Assembly: GCF_003399645.1 (NCBI RefSeq)
Contig: NZ_NBXD01000016.1
Coordinates: 51,057-115,056 of the forward strand
Direction of reading: 5' to 3'
Length of the DNA: 64,000 bases
Origin: Subtercola boreus
Lineage (GTDB): Bacteria > Actinomycetota > Actinomycetes > Actinomycetales > Microbacteriaceae
Made by a program: the position numbers and the translations under genes. Below are positions 28,020 to 36,291 of the stretch, one piece after another; position 1 is the stretch's first letter, and every line of letters begins with the position of its first letter. The notes beneath the pieces are model-generated. The model saw only the letters and a program-made list of their open reading frames with translations, had not been told where the DNA came from and did not search any database.

Positions 28020-28798
28020 GGAGTCGCCGCCTTCGAACTGTGCGCGAGCAGGCGCGGCAGATCGATCAGCTTGTCGAGCCCCACCACGACCCCCGTCGCC
28101 TCGGTCGCGGCGCGGAGACCGAGCAGTATTCCGGCCTCGTACGAGGTGGGCGAGAGAGTCTCGTGGCTGAAAGTCAGCACCTCGCCGACTCCACCGAAGA
28201 TGACCTCCTGCTTCGCCACCACACCCGACAGGCGCAGGCTGTGCACCGGCACACTCGCCACCTGCTGGCCGCGAGCCCGTTGGTCGGTGTGCGGAGCCGA
28301 GACCGGGCCCACCGCGGCGCGCGCAGCACCGATCAGCTCGGCGGTACGCGTGGCGGTGCCCGACGGGGAGTCGACCTTGCCCGCCCCATGCGCCTCCACG
28401 ATCTCGATCGAATCGAAGAACTGGGCAGCCATCGCCGAGAACGCCGTCGCGAGCACGGAACCCAGCGAGAAGTTCGGCACGATCACCACGCCCACCGTCG
28501 GTGTCTGGGCGAGCCGGTGCTCGAGGGCGAGGATGCGGTCCCCCGACCATCCGGATGTTCCCACCAGCACGTCGATACCGTGCGTGACCGCGAAGTCGAC
28601 CACCGACTGGCTCACCCCCGGAACCGTCACGTCGAAGACGACATCGGCCCCGATCATCTTCTCGAGCGCATCCTTCGACGACAGCTCGGCGACGATCTCG
28701 AATTCCTGCTCGTCGCCCTGCATCGTGCGCGTCAACAGGTCGTGCGCCAGCTGCCCCATCTTACCCGTTGCGCCGACGATCGCGACCTTCGTACTCAT
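28016..28798 (-). CDS. dapB: 4-hydroxy-tetrahydrodipicolinate reductase
   Basis: Lysine/diaminopimelate-pathway enzyme reducing 4-hydroxy-tetrahydrodipicolinate with NAD(P)H, 260 residues. The nucleotide motif is KVAIVGATGKMG and the substrate motif reads EAHGAGKVDSPSGTA. The catalytic first histidine and the lysine are in place, but the second histidine of the usual HH pair is glycine here. Other family segments, GVSQSVVDFAVTHGIDVLVGTSGW and PNFSLGS, are intact and length is normal. Position upstream of a coupled TPR-like membrane protein. Confidence 0.93.
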   Translation of the reverse strand: MSTKVAIVGATGKMGQLAHDLLTRTMQGDEQEFEIVAELSSKDALEKMIGADVVFDVTVPGVSQSVVDFAVTHGIDVLVGTSGWSGDRILALEHRLAQTPTVGVVIVPNFSLGSVLATAFSAMAAQFFDSIEIVEAHGAGKVDSPSGTATRTAELIGAARAAVGPVSAPHTDQRARGQQVASVPVHSLRLSGVVAKQEVIFGGVGEVLTFSHETLSPTSYEAGILLGLRAATEATGVVVGLDKLIDLPRLLAHSSKAATP

Positions 28799-28833
28799 GG
28801 GCCCAATCTACCAAGCGCACGTAGGCTTTCCCT

Positions 28834-29355
28834 GTGCACCTCGTCGAACGCCCCGTCACCGCGCCGGATGCCCACCTGCTGTTGACCCACTACTTCACCA
28901 GTCGCGAGCTCGACTTTCCGCGCGCCCTCGGCACCTACCGGGTGACGTACCCCGACCCCGCCCAGTTCGTGCCGCCCGCCGGGGTGTTCCTGGTGGCGAC
29001 GGACGACACCGGCGAGCCGGTCGGGTGTGGCGGAATCAGGATGCTGCCCGCATCCGACCGCGCCCGGCTGCCAGAGCGCGGCGTGGCCGGCTCGGCCCAC
29101 AACGCCCCCACCCCGGTGTACGAGGTGAAGCACGTCTGGCTCGAACCGGCCGCGCGCGGGCAGGGGTGGGCGAGCATCCTGATGGCCGCCCTCGAAGACC
29201 GCGCCCGTGCTTTCGGCGCAGACACCGTCGTGCTCGACACCAACGCCAGCCTCGCCAGCGCAGCCCGTCTCTACGCCCGCCTCGGCTATGGGGGCGTCGG
29301 ACCCTACAATGACAACCCGAACGCGACGAACTGGTACCTCAAGCGCCTCGGCTGA
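28834..29355 (+). CDS. GNAT-family N-acetyltransferase
   Basis: A 173-residue acetyl-CoA-dependent acetyltransferase. The core strands and pantetheine-binding loop are in EVKHVWLEPAARGQGWASILMAALEDRARAFG, with the R-G-Q-G-W-A turn, followed by VVLDTNASLASAARLYARLGYGGVGPYN. GTG start at 28834. Acceptor unknown. Divergent from dapB, and convergent with the sugar permease gene 24 bases downstream. Confidence 0.87.
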   Translation: MHLVERPVTAPDAHLLLTHYFTSRELDFPRALGTYRVTYPDPAQFVPPAGVFLVATDDTGEPVGCGGIRMLPASDRARLPERGVAGSAHNAPTPVYEVKHVWLEPAARGQGWASILMAALEDRARAFGADTVVLDTNASLASAARLYARLGYGGVGPYNDNPNATNWYLKRLG

Positions 29356-29378
29356 CGCCCGTCGCCTTCGCTCGGGGG

Positions 29379-30620
29379 TCAGGCACGGCCGTGCGAGGTG
29401 CGCGAACGTCGTGAGACGGAGTCGAGCGCAACGGCGAGCAGCAGCACCAGGCCGGTGACCATGAACCGGAACGACGAGTCCAGGTTGAGCAGCGTCAGGC
29501 CGCTCGAGATGGACTGGATGACGATGATTCCCAGCAGGGCGGCGAAGGCGGTACCGCGGCCGCCGAAGAGACTGGTGCCGCCGATGACAGCGGCGGCGAT
29601 GGCGTTGAGATTCACGTCACCGGTGCCGCTGGATTGGCTGGATGCGGCCAGCCTGGATGCAGCGAGGATCCCGCCGACTGCGGCGAGGGTGCTGCAGACG
29701 ACGAAGACGGAGGTGTAGACCGTCTTGACCCTGATGCCCGCGCGGCGTGCCGCCTCGACGTTGCCGCCCACGGCGAAGACGGCACGGCCCCATTTGGTGC
29801 GGGTGAGAGCGTAGTTCAGAATCAGCACGAGCGCGACGAAGAGAACGAACATCCAGCCGATGCCGCGGGCGATGTTGAGGTACCACGCGGCGAAGCCGAG
29901 TCCGATGAGCAGGGCGCCGCTCTTCAGGGCGATGAGGCTCAGCGGTTGGGCGGAGAGACCTGCACCTCGCCGTGCCCGAGCCTTGGCCAGGTCGCTGAGG
30001 AAGAGCCCGCCTGCTGCGATGACGACGAGCACATACGACAGCCACGCTGGTACGAAGGCGAGTTGGGCGAAGATGACGAGAGGTGAGTCGAAGGGGATGT
30101 TGATGGTGCCGATCCCCTTGAGAACGTAGAGCTGCAGTCCGAGGAAGCTGAGAAGGCCGGCGAGGGTGATCACGAAGCTCGGTACTCCGAACCGGTTGAA
30201 GATCTGTCCATAGACCCAGCCGATGACCACGCCGGTGAGCACTGCCACGGCGATCGCGGCGAACACGTTCCAACCGAGGTTGACGAAGAGGATGCCGATG
30301 ATCGCTGAGGACAGTCCGCTGACAGAGCCGACGGAGAGATCGATCTGAGCGACGAGCAATACGCAGACGATTCCGAGCGCGATGACTCCGGTGGGTGAGG
30401 ATTCCAGGAGCAGGTTCACCAGATTGGCTGCGGAGAGAAACCCGTGGTTGAGGATCTGCAGCACGGTCCAGATGACGGCGAGGCCGATGACGACCGGAAG
30501 TGCGCCGAGGTCTCCGCCCCGGATCTTGTCGACGAAACCGGCAATGGTTCCGCGGATGCCTTCTCTGTTCTGCAGGCGTTCATCCTGCAGGTCGGAGGGG
30601 CGGGTGGCTGTGTTCGTCAT
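29379..30620 (-). CDS. Sugar ABC transporter permease (XylH/RbsC type)
   Basis: A 413-residue integral membrane protein with about ten helices and the branched-chain/sugar permease fold. Diagnostic segments are DLSVGSVSGLSSAIIGILF, FGVPSFVITLAGLLSFLG and the cytosolic coupling loop GGNVEAARRAGIRVKTVYTSVF that contacts the ATPase. Its length, longer than RbsC, fits XylH-like permeases. It overlaps the ATPase gene by four bases and forms a binding protein-ATPase-permease set on the minus strand. The sugar is unknown. Confidence 0.92.
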   Translation of the reverse strand: MTNTATRPSDLQDERLQNREGIRGTIAGFVDKIRGGDLGALPVVIGLAVIWTVLQILNHGFLSAANLVNLLLESSPTGVIALGIVCVLLVAQIDLSVGSVSGLSSAIIGILFVNLGWNVFAAIAVAVLTGVVIGWVYGQIFNRFGVPSFVITLAGLLSFLGLQLYVLKGIGTINIPFDSPLVIFAQLAFVPAWLSYVLVVIAAGGLFLSDLAKARARRGAGLSAQPLSLIALKSGALLIGLGFAAWYLNIARGIGWMFVLFVALVLILNYALTRTKWGRAVFAVGGNVEAARRAGIRVKTVYTSVFVVCSTLAAVGGILAASRLAASSQSSGTGDVNLNAIAAAVIGGTSLFGGRGTAFAALLGIIVIQSISSGLTLLNLDSSFRFMVTGLVLLLAVALDSVSRRSRTSHGRA

Positions 30621-31495
30621 CGCTCGGTTTCCTTGTCGTTCAGGTTCTCAGACGACGGTGGCTCGACCGTCCCGTCGGGCAGCACGGTGGGCTGGATGGT
30701 GCGCAGGTCGACCTGGCTGGTGCGCCGGGTCACGGCGTTGTCGGTTGCTCCCGTGATGGCCGCGATGATCTCCTCCGGGGTCACCGTGCCGACTTTGTAG
30801 TCCCCGTTGTTCCTGCCGAGTCTGAGCACGACGACGCGGTCGGCGACGGCCTGCACATCGGCCATGTTGTGGCTGATCATGATGACTCCGAGGCCTCGCT
30901 CGCGGAGTCGTTCGACGAGGTTGAGCACTTCGGCTGTCTGCGCGACTCCCAGTGCGGCTGTCGGCTCGTCGAGGATGATCACTTTCGGGTCGCCGAGGAG
31001 TGAGCGGGCGATGGCGACGGTCTGGCGCTGGCCACCGGAGAGGGAGGCGATCGGAATCCGCACCGACGGGATCTTCGCGGAGAGCTGTCGCAGAAGCTCC
31101 CAGGAGCGCACCTCCATGGCGATGTCGTTCAGGCGGGCAGGGCGCAACTCCCGCCCGAGGAAGAGGTTCTCGATGACGTTGAGGTTGTCGCAGAGCGCCA
31201 GGTCCTGGAAGACCGTCGCTATTCCCAGGTCGAGCGCAGACGTGGGGTTCGGGATGGCTACGGGCTGGGCGTTGAAGTGGATCGTACCGGCGTCTGGCAG
31301 GTGCACCCCGGAGAGAACCTTCACGAGCGTCGATTTGCCGGCGCCGTTGTCGCCGACGATGGCGACGACTTCGCCCGCAGCGACGTCGAGGCTGATGTCG
31401 GTGAGTGCGGCGACGGCGCCGAAGCTCTTGCTGATGCCGCGGAGACTGAGGATGGTGGCCGGGGCGGTGCTCCGGTCGAGGGTGGATGTGGTCAT
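30617..31495 (-). CDS. Sugar ABC transporter ATP-binding protein, single domain
   Basis: A 292-residue ATPase with one nucleotide-binding domain, unlike the fused double-domain RbsA/XylG. Walker A GDNGAGKST, Q-loop VFQDLAL, signature LSGGQRQT, Walker B VIILDEPTAALG and switch ISHN are intact. A 55-residue C-terminal tail is polar. Such half-size ATPases occur with FrcA-type and other CUT2 importers and act as homodimers. It is coupled to the permease downstream and separated from the binding-protein gene by a hairpin. Confidence 0.92.
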   Translation of the reverse strand: MTTSTLDRSTAPATILSLRGISKSFGAVAALTDISLDVAAGEVVAIVGDNGAGKSTLVKVLSGVHLPDAGTIHFNAQPVAIPNPTSALDLGIATVFQDLALCDNLNVIENLFLGRELRPARLNDIAMEVRSWELLRQLSAKIPSVRIPIASLSGGQRQTVAIARSLLGDPKVIILDEPTAALGVAQTAEVLNLVERLRERGLGVIMISHNMADVQAVADRVVVLRLGRNNGDYKVGTVTPEEIIAAITGATDNAVTRRTSQVDLRTIQPTVLPDGTVEPPSSENLNDKETER

Positions 31496-31523
31496 CTGGT
31501 CCTTCTGACGGGTCGGTTGAGGG

Positions 31524-31560
31524 GGGCGGGCGCGGGGGTGATGTGCTTCCGCGCCCGCCC
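31524..31560 (-). terminator. Intra-operon hairpin after the binding-protein gene
   Basis: Perfect 12-bp GC-only arms at 31524-31535 and 31549-31560 with a 13-base loop lie between the binding-protein stop and the ATPase start. Such hairpins often keep binding-protein mRNA more abundant than that of the membrane subunits. Confidence 0.65.
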
Positions 31561-31592
31561 TTCACGTGGTCGGCTGTGCAGGCCGAGGCCGG

Positions 31593-32669
31593 CTACTGGA
31601 TGCCGGCCGTCGTGCAGGCTGCCGCGTACTCGCCGGTGCAGACCTCGGCGGCGGTCATGATCTTGCTGTCGAACAGAATCTCTTTGATGTTGTCGAGCGT
31701 GACCACGTCGGGGTTGAACAGCTGCGACGGAGTGTCGTAGAGGGTCGCTTTACCGTCGACCTTGGTGCCCTGGGCGAAGGAGTAGGCAACCTCTGCCGCC
31801 GCGTCCGCGACGATGCTGATGGGTTTGGAGATGGTGTTGTACTGGGTGCCGGCCAGGATGCGCTGAGCCGCGGCGACCTCTGCGTCATTGCCCGTGACGG
31901 GGGGCACAGGGCTGGTTCCTGCTGCCTTGAATGCTGCGATGACGCCGCCACCCGTTCCGTCGTTCGCTGCGACGACACCGTTGATCTTCGTGCCGAACTG
32001 GGTGATCTGACCACTCGCCCAGTTCTGTGCCTGGGCCGGGTCCCACGCCGGAGTGTCGAATTCCGCCAGAACCGTCAGGCCGCTGGAGTCCACGGCCTCG
32101 TGGATCCCCTTCTTGATGAGACCCGCAGCAGCGTCGGTGGGCGAGCCGTTCACGATGAGGATGCTGCCGGCCGGGTCGGTCGCCTTGACCTTGTCGACGA
32201 GCGACTGTGCGATGGCCTTTCCGATTCCCTCGTTGTCGAAGGAGACGTAGTAGTCGGCCTTCTGGGTCGGGATGGGGCGGTCGTACGCGATGATCGGAAT
32301 GGATGCCGCGTTGGCCGCGACGACAATACCGGCCGCCGCAGTCGAATCGACGGCATCGATGACGATCGCGTTCACGCCCTGGGCGATGGCCGAGTTCGCC
32401 TGCTGTTGCTGGGTGTCTGCGCTGGCGTTCGCATTCGAGTAAAGAACGGTGCAGTCTGCACACAGTTCCTTGACCTTCGCTTCGAACAGAGGTTTGTCCT
32501 GCTGCTCGTAGCGGGTCGAGGCGAGGTCCGGCATGAGGAACGCGATCTTGTAGGCGCCGCTGGTGGATGCTGTTCCACCGCCCGCCTGTTCGACGCATCC
32601 GCTGAGAGCGGCGGCGCTGAGGATGGCGGCCAGAGAAACGACCGCGACCTTGGCATGGATCTTCTTCAT
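31593..32669 (-). CDS. Sugar-binding lipoprotein of ABC transporter
   Basis: A 358-residue periplasmic-binding-protein-like lipoprotein. The signal peptide ends in the lipobox LSGC at residues 22-25, so it is tethered to the outer membrane face. The type I fold has KIAFLMPDLASTRYEQQDKPLF, INAIVIDAVDSTAAAG, IIAYDRPI and GVVAANDGTGGGVIAAF, all typical of xylose/ribose-type receptors (XylF-like). The second ATG at 32669 has GGAG six bases upstream, the first at 32675 has none, so 32669 is chosen. Ligand unknown; the linked catabolic genes may use the same sugar. Confidence 0.92.
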   Translation of the reverse strand: MKKIHAKVAVVSLAAILSAAALSGCVEQAGGGTASTSGAYKIAFLMPDLASTRYEQQDKPLFEAKVKELCADCTVLYSNANASADTQQQQANSAIAQGVNAIVIDAVDSTAAAGIVVAANAASIPIIAYDRPIPTQKADYYVSFDNEGIGKAIAQSLVDKVKATDPAGSILIVNGSPTDAAAGLIKKGIHEAVDSSGLTVLAEFDTPAWDPAQAQNWASGQITQFGTKINGVVAANDGTGGGVIAAFKAAGTSPVPPVTGNDAEVAAAQRILAGTQYNTISKPISIVADAAAEVAYSFAQGTKVDGKATLYDTPSQLFNPDVVTLDNIKEILFDSKIMTAAEVCTGEYAAACTTAGIQ

Positions 32670-32719
32670 TTGCATCTCCCTTGATGATGTATATCGGTGA
32701 CAGTAACAGCATTCTGGTC

Positions 32720-32756
32720 GTTTTGTGACATATTTGTTGGGATATTTAACACAATG
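32720..32756. promoter_or_regulatory. Possible operator/promoter between importer and DeoR regulator
   Basis: A locally A/T-rich stretch with outer inverted repeat TTGTG (32723-32727)/CACAA (32750-32754) and the internal words ATATTTGT and GATATTT. On the minus strand TTGTGT and TATGTC, 16 bases apart, could be the importer promoter. The octamer ATATTTGT recurs before the dehydrogenase gene, suggesting a shared DeoR site. Confidence 0.4.
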
Positions 32757-32806
32757 GATGTGACGGACCGCCGATACACCGTGGCAAGCAGCTCTATGCT
32801 GTGTGC

Positions 32807-33598
32807 ATGGCTGAACCGAATGTTGCTCGTCAGACCAAGGCAGCGCGGCAACGGAAGATCGTCGACCATCTGGGTTCCGTGTCGTCGGCCACAGCGGCAG
32901 AGCTCGCCGACCTGACCGGCGTGAGCCCGATGACTGTTCACCGTGACATCGATGACCTGGCCCGCCGAGGCATCCTCCGCAAGTTCCACGGCGGCGTGTC
33001 GGTGTTGCCCACGACGGTCTTCGAGAGCAGCTCCGAGTTTCGGATGCAGACCCGCTCGAGCGCCAAGAACGCCCTGGCCCGGGAAGCGCTGAAGATGGTC
33101 GAACCGGGGATGTCGATGTTGCTCGACGACTCCACCACCGTGCTCGCCCTGGCCCGGCTTCTGGGCGATGTGGGGCCCTTGACGGTGATCACCAACTACC
33201 GGCAGGCCATCGAGGAGCTCCGCGAGAACGAGGACATCCGGCTGATCATCACCGGGGGTCAGTATTCACGAACCCATGACTCCTTCATCGGTATTCCCGA
33301 CCAGTCCTCTGCCGAACCCTACGCCGTCGATATCGTGTTCCAGTCGACCTCGACGATGGGCACGGAGATGACCTACCACCAGGAGCAGGACATCGTTCTG
33401 ATGAAGCGTGCGATGCTGCGCTCAGGCACCCGGCGTGTGCTGATGATGGACAGCTCGAAGGTGGGACGAACGTCTCTGAACCGGTACGTTCCGGTTTCGG
33501 AATTCACCGATGTCATCCTCACCGACGACGTCGACCCGTCCATCGTGGCTCAATTGGCCGAGAAAACCGTCGTGCATCTCGCCACCTCGCGGCCATGA
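32807..33598 (+). CDS. DeoR-family sugar-responsive regulator
   Basis: A 263-residue repressor-type protein. The N-terminal DeoR helix-turn-helix is RQRKIVDHLGSVSSATAAELADLTGVSPMTVHRDIDDLARRGILRKFHGG (about residues 15-65). The C-terminal DeoRC ligand-binding domain includes LLDDSTTVLALARLL, LTVITNYRQAIEEL and MMDSSKVGRTSLNRY, which bind phosphosugars in known members. The start MAEPNVAR at 32807 is chosen; an ATG two codons before is possible. It lies divergent from the importer and just ahead of the kinase operon, so it probably controls both. Confidence 0.9.
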   Translation: MAEPNVARQTKAARQRKIVDHLGSVSSATAAELADLTGVSPMTVHRDIDDLARRGILRKFHGGVSVLPTTVFESSSEFRMQTRSSAKNALAREALKMVEPGMSMLLDDSTTVLALARLLGDVGPLTVITNYRQAIEELRENEDIRLIITGGQYSRTHDSFIGIPDQSSAEPYAVDIVFQSTSTMGTEMTYHQEQDIVLMKRAMLRSGTRRVLMMDSSKVGRTSLNRYVPVSEFTDVILTDDVDPSIVAQLAEKTVVHLATSRP

Positions 33599-33620
33599 TC
33601 GACAAGTTCTACCAGAAAGC

Positions 33621-33649
33621 TTGATATTTGTATCAGACCGAGTGGTAAT
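33621..33649 (+). promoter_or_regulatory. Probable promoter and operator of the dehydrogenase-kinase operon
   Basis: TTGATA (33621-33626) and GGTAAT (33644-33649) are spaced 17 bases, a good promoter pair. The 14-base inverted repeat TGATATTTGTATCA (33622-33635) overlaps the -35 box, where a repressor would block polymerase. It shares ATATTTGT with the importer-regulator intergenic region. Confidence 0.55.
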
Positions 33650-33712
33650 CTGCTCGCATCGGGTAATGAGGCTCCTGGCCATCACTCCCGCGATGTGCCA
33701 GAAAGGCATGAC

Positions 33713-34777
33713 ATGCCCCACGTGCTCGCAGCAGGCGACTTGTTCGTCACGCCGTCCCTCTTCATCGATGCCATAAAGGCCCGCACAGGCCCTGAGGCCG
33801 AGGTGTCGTTCAGCGAACTGACACTGCCCTGGCCGATTGAGCCGTTCGGGCCCGTCGGTTCGGTGAACGAGGCGAGCGGAGACCCTACGGCACTGATCGG
33901 TGCCCTCGCGGGCGCCGAGGTCGCCGTGACACAGATGGCACCGTTCACTGCAGAGGTCTTCGAAAGCTCACCCGACCTCAGACTGATCAGTGTCTGCCGC
34001 GGCGGGCCGGTCAACGTCGACCTCGACGCTGCAACCCGCGCAGGGGTCATCGTGTCCTTCGCCCCGGGGCGGAACGCCGTTGCGGCAGCAGAGTTCGCCG
34101 TCGGGCTGATGCTCACCGCCATGCGCCGCGTCGTCATCGCCGACGCCGACCTGAAGAAGGGAACGTGGCGGGGTGACTACTACACCTACGACAACGCCGG
34201 ATCGGAACTCGACGGCGCAACGGTGGGACTGATCGGATACGGCGCGATCGGTCGGATCGTCGCCCGGATCCTCCGCGCGTTCGGCTCCACCGTGGTCACG
34301 TTCGATCCATACGCGAGCGCCGAGGCCATCGCGGCCGACGGTGTCGAACTCGTCGAGCTCGAGGACCTGCTTCGCCGATCCTCGGTCGTCAGCCTCCACG
34401 CCCGGCTCACCGCGGAGACCCATCATCTCCTGAACGCCGAGAACCTGTCCCTCCTCCCGGTCGGCGCGGTTCTGGTCAACAGCGCGCGCGGCGACCTGCT
34501 CGACTACGCACCCCTGCCAGAACTGCTCTCCAGCGGAAGGCTGGGAGCCCTCGCCCTCGACGTGTACGACGTCGAACCACCATCCGCGGACTGGCCGCTC
34601 TTCGCCGCCCCGAACGTGGTCTTGTCACCCCACCTGGCGGGAGCGACGAAACAGACCGCGGAACGCGCCGCGAACATCGTCGCCGATGACATCGCCGCCT
34701 ACCTGCGCGGAGACAGACCCCGGTACGTCGCCAACCCTGACGTGTGGAACGTGCTCTCCGAGAGGTTTGGCTCATGA
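33713..34777 (+). CDS. 2-hydroxyacid dehydrogenase of sugar cassette
   Basis: A 354-residue NAD-dependent D-2-hydroxyacid dehydrogenase. The Rossmann motif is VGLIGYGAIGRIVARIL; catalytic Arg is in NSARGDLLD, Glu in DVEPPSADWPLF and His in SPHLAGAT. An early VCRGGPVNVDLDAA segment resembles phosphoglycerate-dehydrogenase-like substrate domains. The ATG at 33713 has AAAGG seven bases upstream; an earlier ATG at 33695 lacks one. It overlaps the first kinase gene by four bases, heading a four-gene coupled operon. Confidence 0.88.
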   Translation: MPHVLAAGDLFVTPSLFIDAIKARTGPEAEVSFSELTLPWPIEPFGPVGSVNEASGDPTALIGALAGAEVAVTQMAPFTAEVFESSPDLRLISVCRGGPVNVDLDAATRAGVIVSFAPGRNAVAAAEFAVGLMLTAMRRVVIADADLKKGTWRGDYYTYDNAGSELDGATVGLIGYGAIGRIVARILRAFGSTVVTFDPYASAEAIAADGVELVELEDLLRRSSVVSLHARLTAETHHLLNAENLSLLPVGAVLVNSARGDLLDYAPLPELLSSGRLGALALDVYDVEPPSADWPLFAAPNVVLSPHLAGATKQTAERAANIVADDIAAYLRGDRPRYVANPDVWNVLSERFGS

Positions 34778-36291
34778 TCGTCGGCGTCGATATCGGAACC
34801 TCGATCACCAAAGCCTCCGCCATCTTCCACGACGGCAGGGTCGGTGCGACCGCGAGCATGCCGTCCCGGCTCATCCAGCTCAGCGGCGGGCGTGTGGAAC
34901 AGGACCTCGAGAACGTGCTCGACTCGGTCGCCTCTGTGGTCAGGAGGATCGTGGCCTCTGCGACAGAGCCCATCGAGGCCGTCGCTCTGACCGGACAGGG
35001 GGATGGTCTCTGGCTTCGGGATCACGAAGGTCGAGCCGTCAGGCCGATGATCTCCTGGATGGATGCCCGGGCCGCCGACACCATCGAAGAGTGGAACACA
35101 GGTGGCGCCTCGAGTGTGTCGCAACAGATCTTCCGGCTCACCGGATCCGGTATCTTCCCCGGCTGCCACGCAGCGCTGCTCCACTGGCTCGCGCAGAATG
35201 AGCCTGAGTCCCTGGCGCACGCTGCCGTCGCGGGTTACTGCGTCGACGCCGTCATCCACAACCTCACCGGTGTCATCACGGTCGATGCATCCGATGCCTC
35301 CCTGCCGTTCATGGACGTCACGACCGGGCAGTACGTACCCGGAGCTCTCGAGCTCTGCGGTATCGGTGAGTGGGCCCATCTCCTTCCCGCCCCCGCAGGA
35401 CCGGGCGCGCTCTTCCGGCTCGACGACCGGGGCGCTGACCTCCTGGGGCTGCCGGTGGGCACCCCCGTCACCGGCGGGCCCTACGATCTGCAGGCCTGCG
35501 GATTCGGATCCGGCACCACCCGGTCGGGCGAAGGCACGCTTGTCGTCGGCACCACCCTCAGCTGCCAGGTGCTCACGGAAGACAGGACGATCCCGCCCGA
35601 CGCCGACCCCGCAGGAATGTGGCTGTGCACGCCGGAGCCCGGGCTCTACCTGCGCGTCATGCCTTCGATGGTCGGAACAGCGAGCATCGACTGGCTGCTC
35701 GGTCTCTTCGAACTCGCCCCCGAGGCATTGAACGACTTGCTCCTTCTGAGCGCTCCGGGTGCAGACGGAGTCAGCGCTCTCTCCTTCCTCTCCCCCGCCG
35801 GTGAACGCGCACCCTTCGTCGACCCGCTCGCCCGCGGCCAGTTCTCGGGGATCCAGCTGCGAAGCACCCGGGCAGACATCGTGAGAGCCCTCTGCGAAGG
35901 CCTCGCGTTCGCTGCGCGACACTGTTTCGAGGTCATGGGACTGAGCGACGACGTCGCTGCATGTGGTGGTGGATTGAAATCGGAGGAATGGGCGCACATC
36001 TTCGCCGACGTACTGGGTCGGCCGCTCTACCTGCCGGATGACGCCGCCGTCGGAGCACGGGGAGCCGCGATGATCGCGTGGGCACAACTCGGACGACCCG
36101 TCGACAGCGATCTCTGGCGCGCCCAGAGGCGACGCATCGACCCCGACCTCGATCGAGCGGCGCTCTACAACACCCTCTACGGCGAATACCAGCAGCGACT
36201 CGACAGCGCCCGCGCACTCTGGCCCCTCGGCAGGGTGGCGCATCCGGAAGGTGCCGACAGATCCACCCGCGCCGGCTCGATCACCCCATGA
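34774..36291 (+). CDS. FGGY-family carbohydrate kinase, first copy
   Basis: A 505-residue sugar kinase. The N-lobe phosphate motif is VGVDIGTSITKASAIF, substrate-side EAVALTGQGDGLWLRD and SWMDARAADT follow, and the C-lobe has VTGGPYDLQACGFG, GEGTLVVGTTLSCQV and ACGGGLKSEEWAHIFADVLGRPL, the adenosine-binding region. The ATG at 34774 overlaps the dehydrogenase stop. It belongs broadly with xylulose/erythritol-type kinases; the sugar cannot be assigned. The second kinase begins within its stop. Confidence 0.9.
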   Translation: MIVGVDIGTSITKASAIFHDGRVGATASMPSRLIQLSGGRVEQDLENVLDSVASVVRRIVASATEPIEAVALTGQGDGLWLRDHEGRAVRPMISWMDARAADTIEEWNTGGASSVSQQIFRLTGSGIFPGCHAALLHWLAQNEPESLAHAAVAGYCVDAVIHNLTGVITVDASDASLPFMDVTTGQYVPGALELCGIGEWAHLLPAPAGPGALFRLDDRGADLLGLPVGTPVTGGPYDLQACGFGSGTTRSGEGTLVVGTTLSCQVLTEDRTIPPDADPAGMWLCTPEPGLYLRVMPSMVGTASIDWLLGLFELAPEALNDLLLLSAPGADGVSALSFLSPAGERAPFVDPLARGQFSGIQLRSTRADIVRALCEGLAFAARHCFEVMGLSDDVAACGGGLKSEEWAHIFADVLGRPLYLPDDAAVGARGAAMIAWAQLGRPVDSDLWRAQRRRIDPDLDRAALYNTLYGEYQQRLDSARALWPLGRVAHPEGADRSTRAGSITP

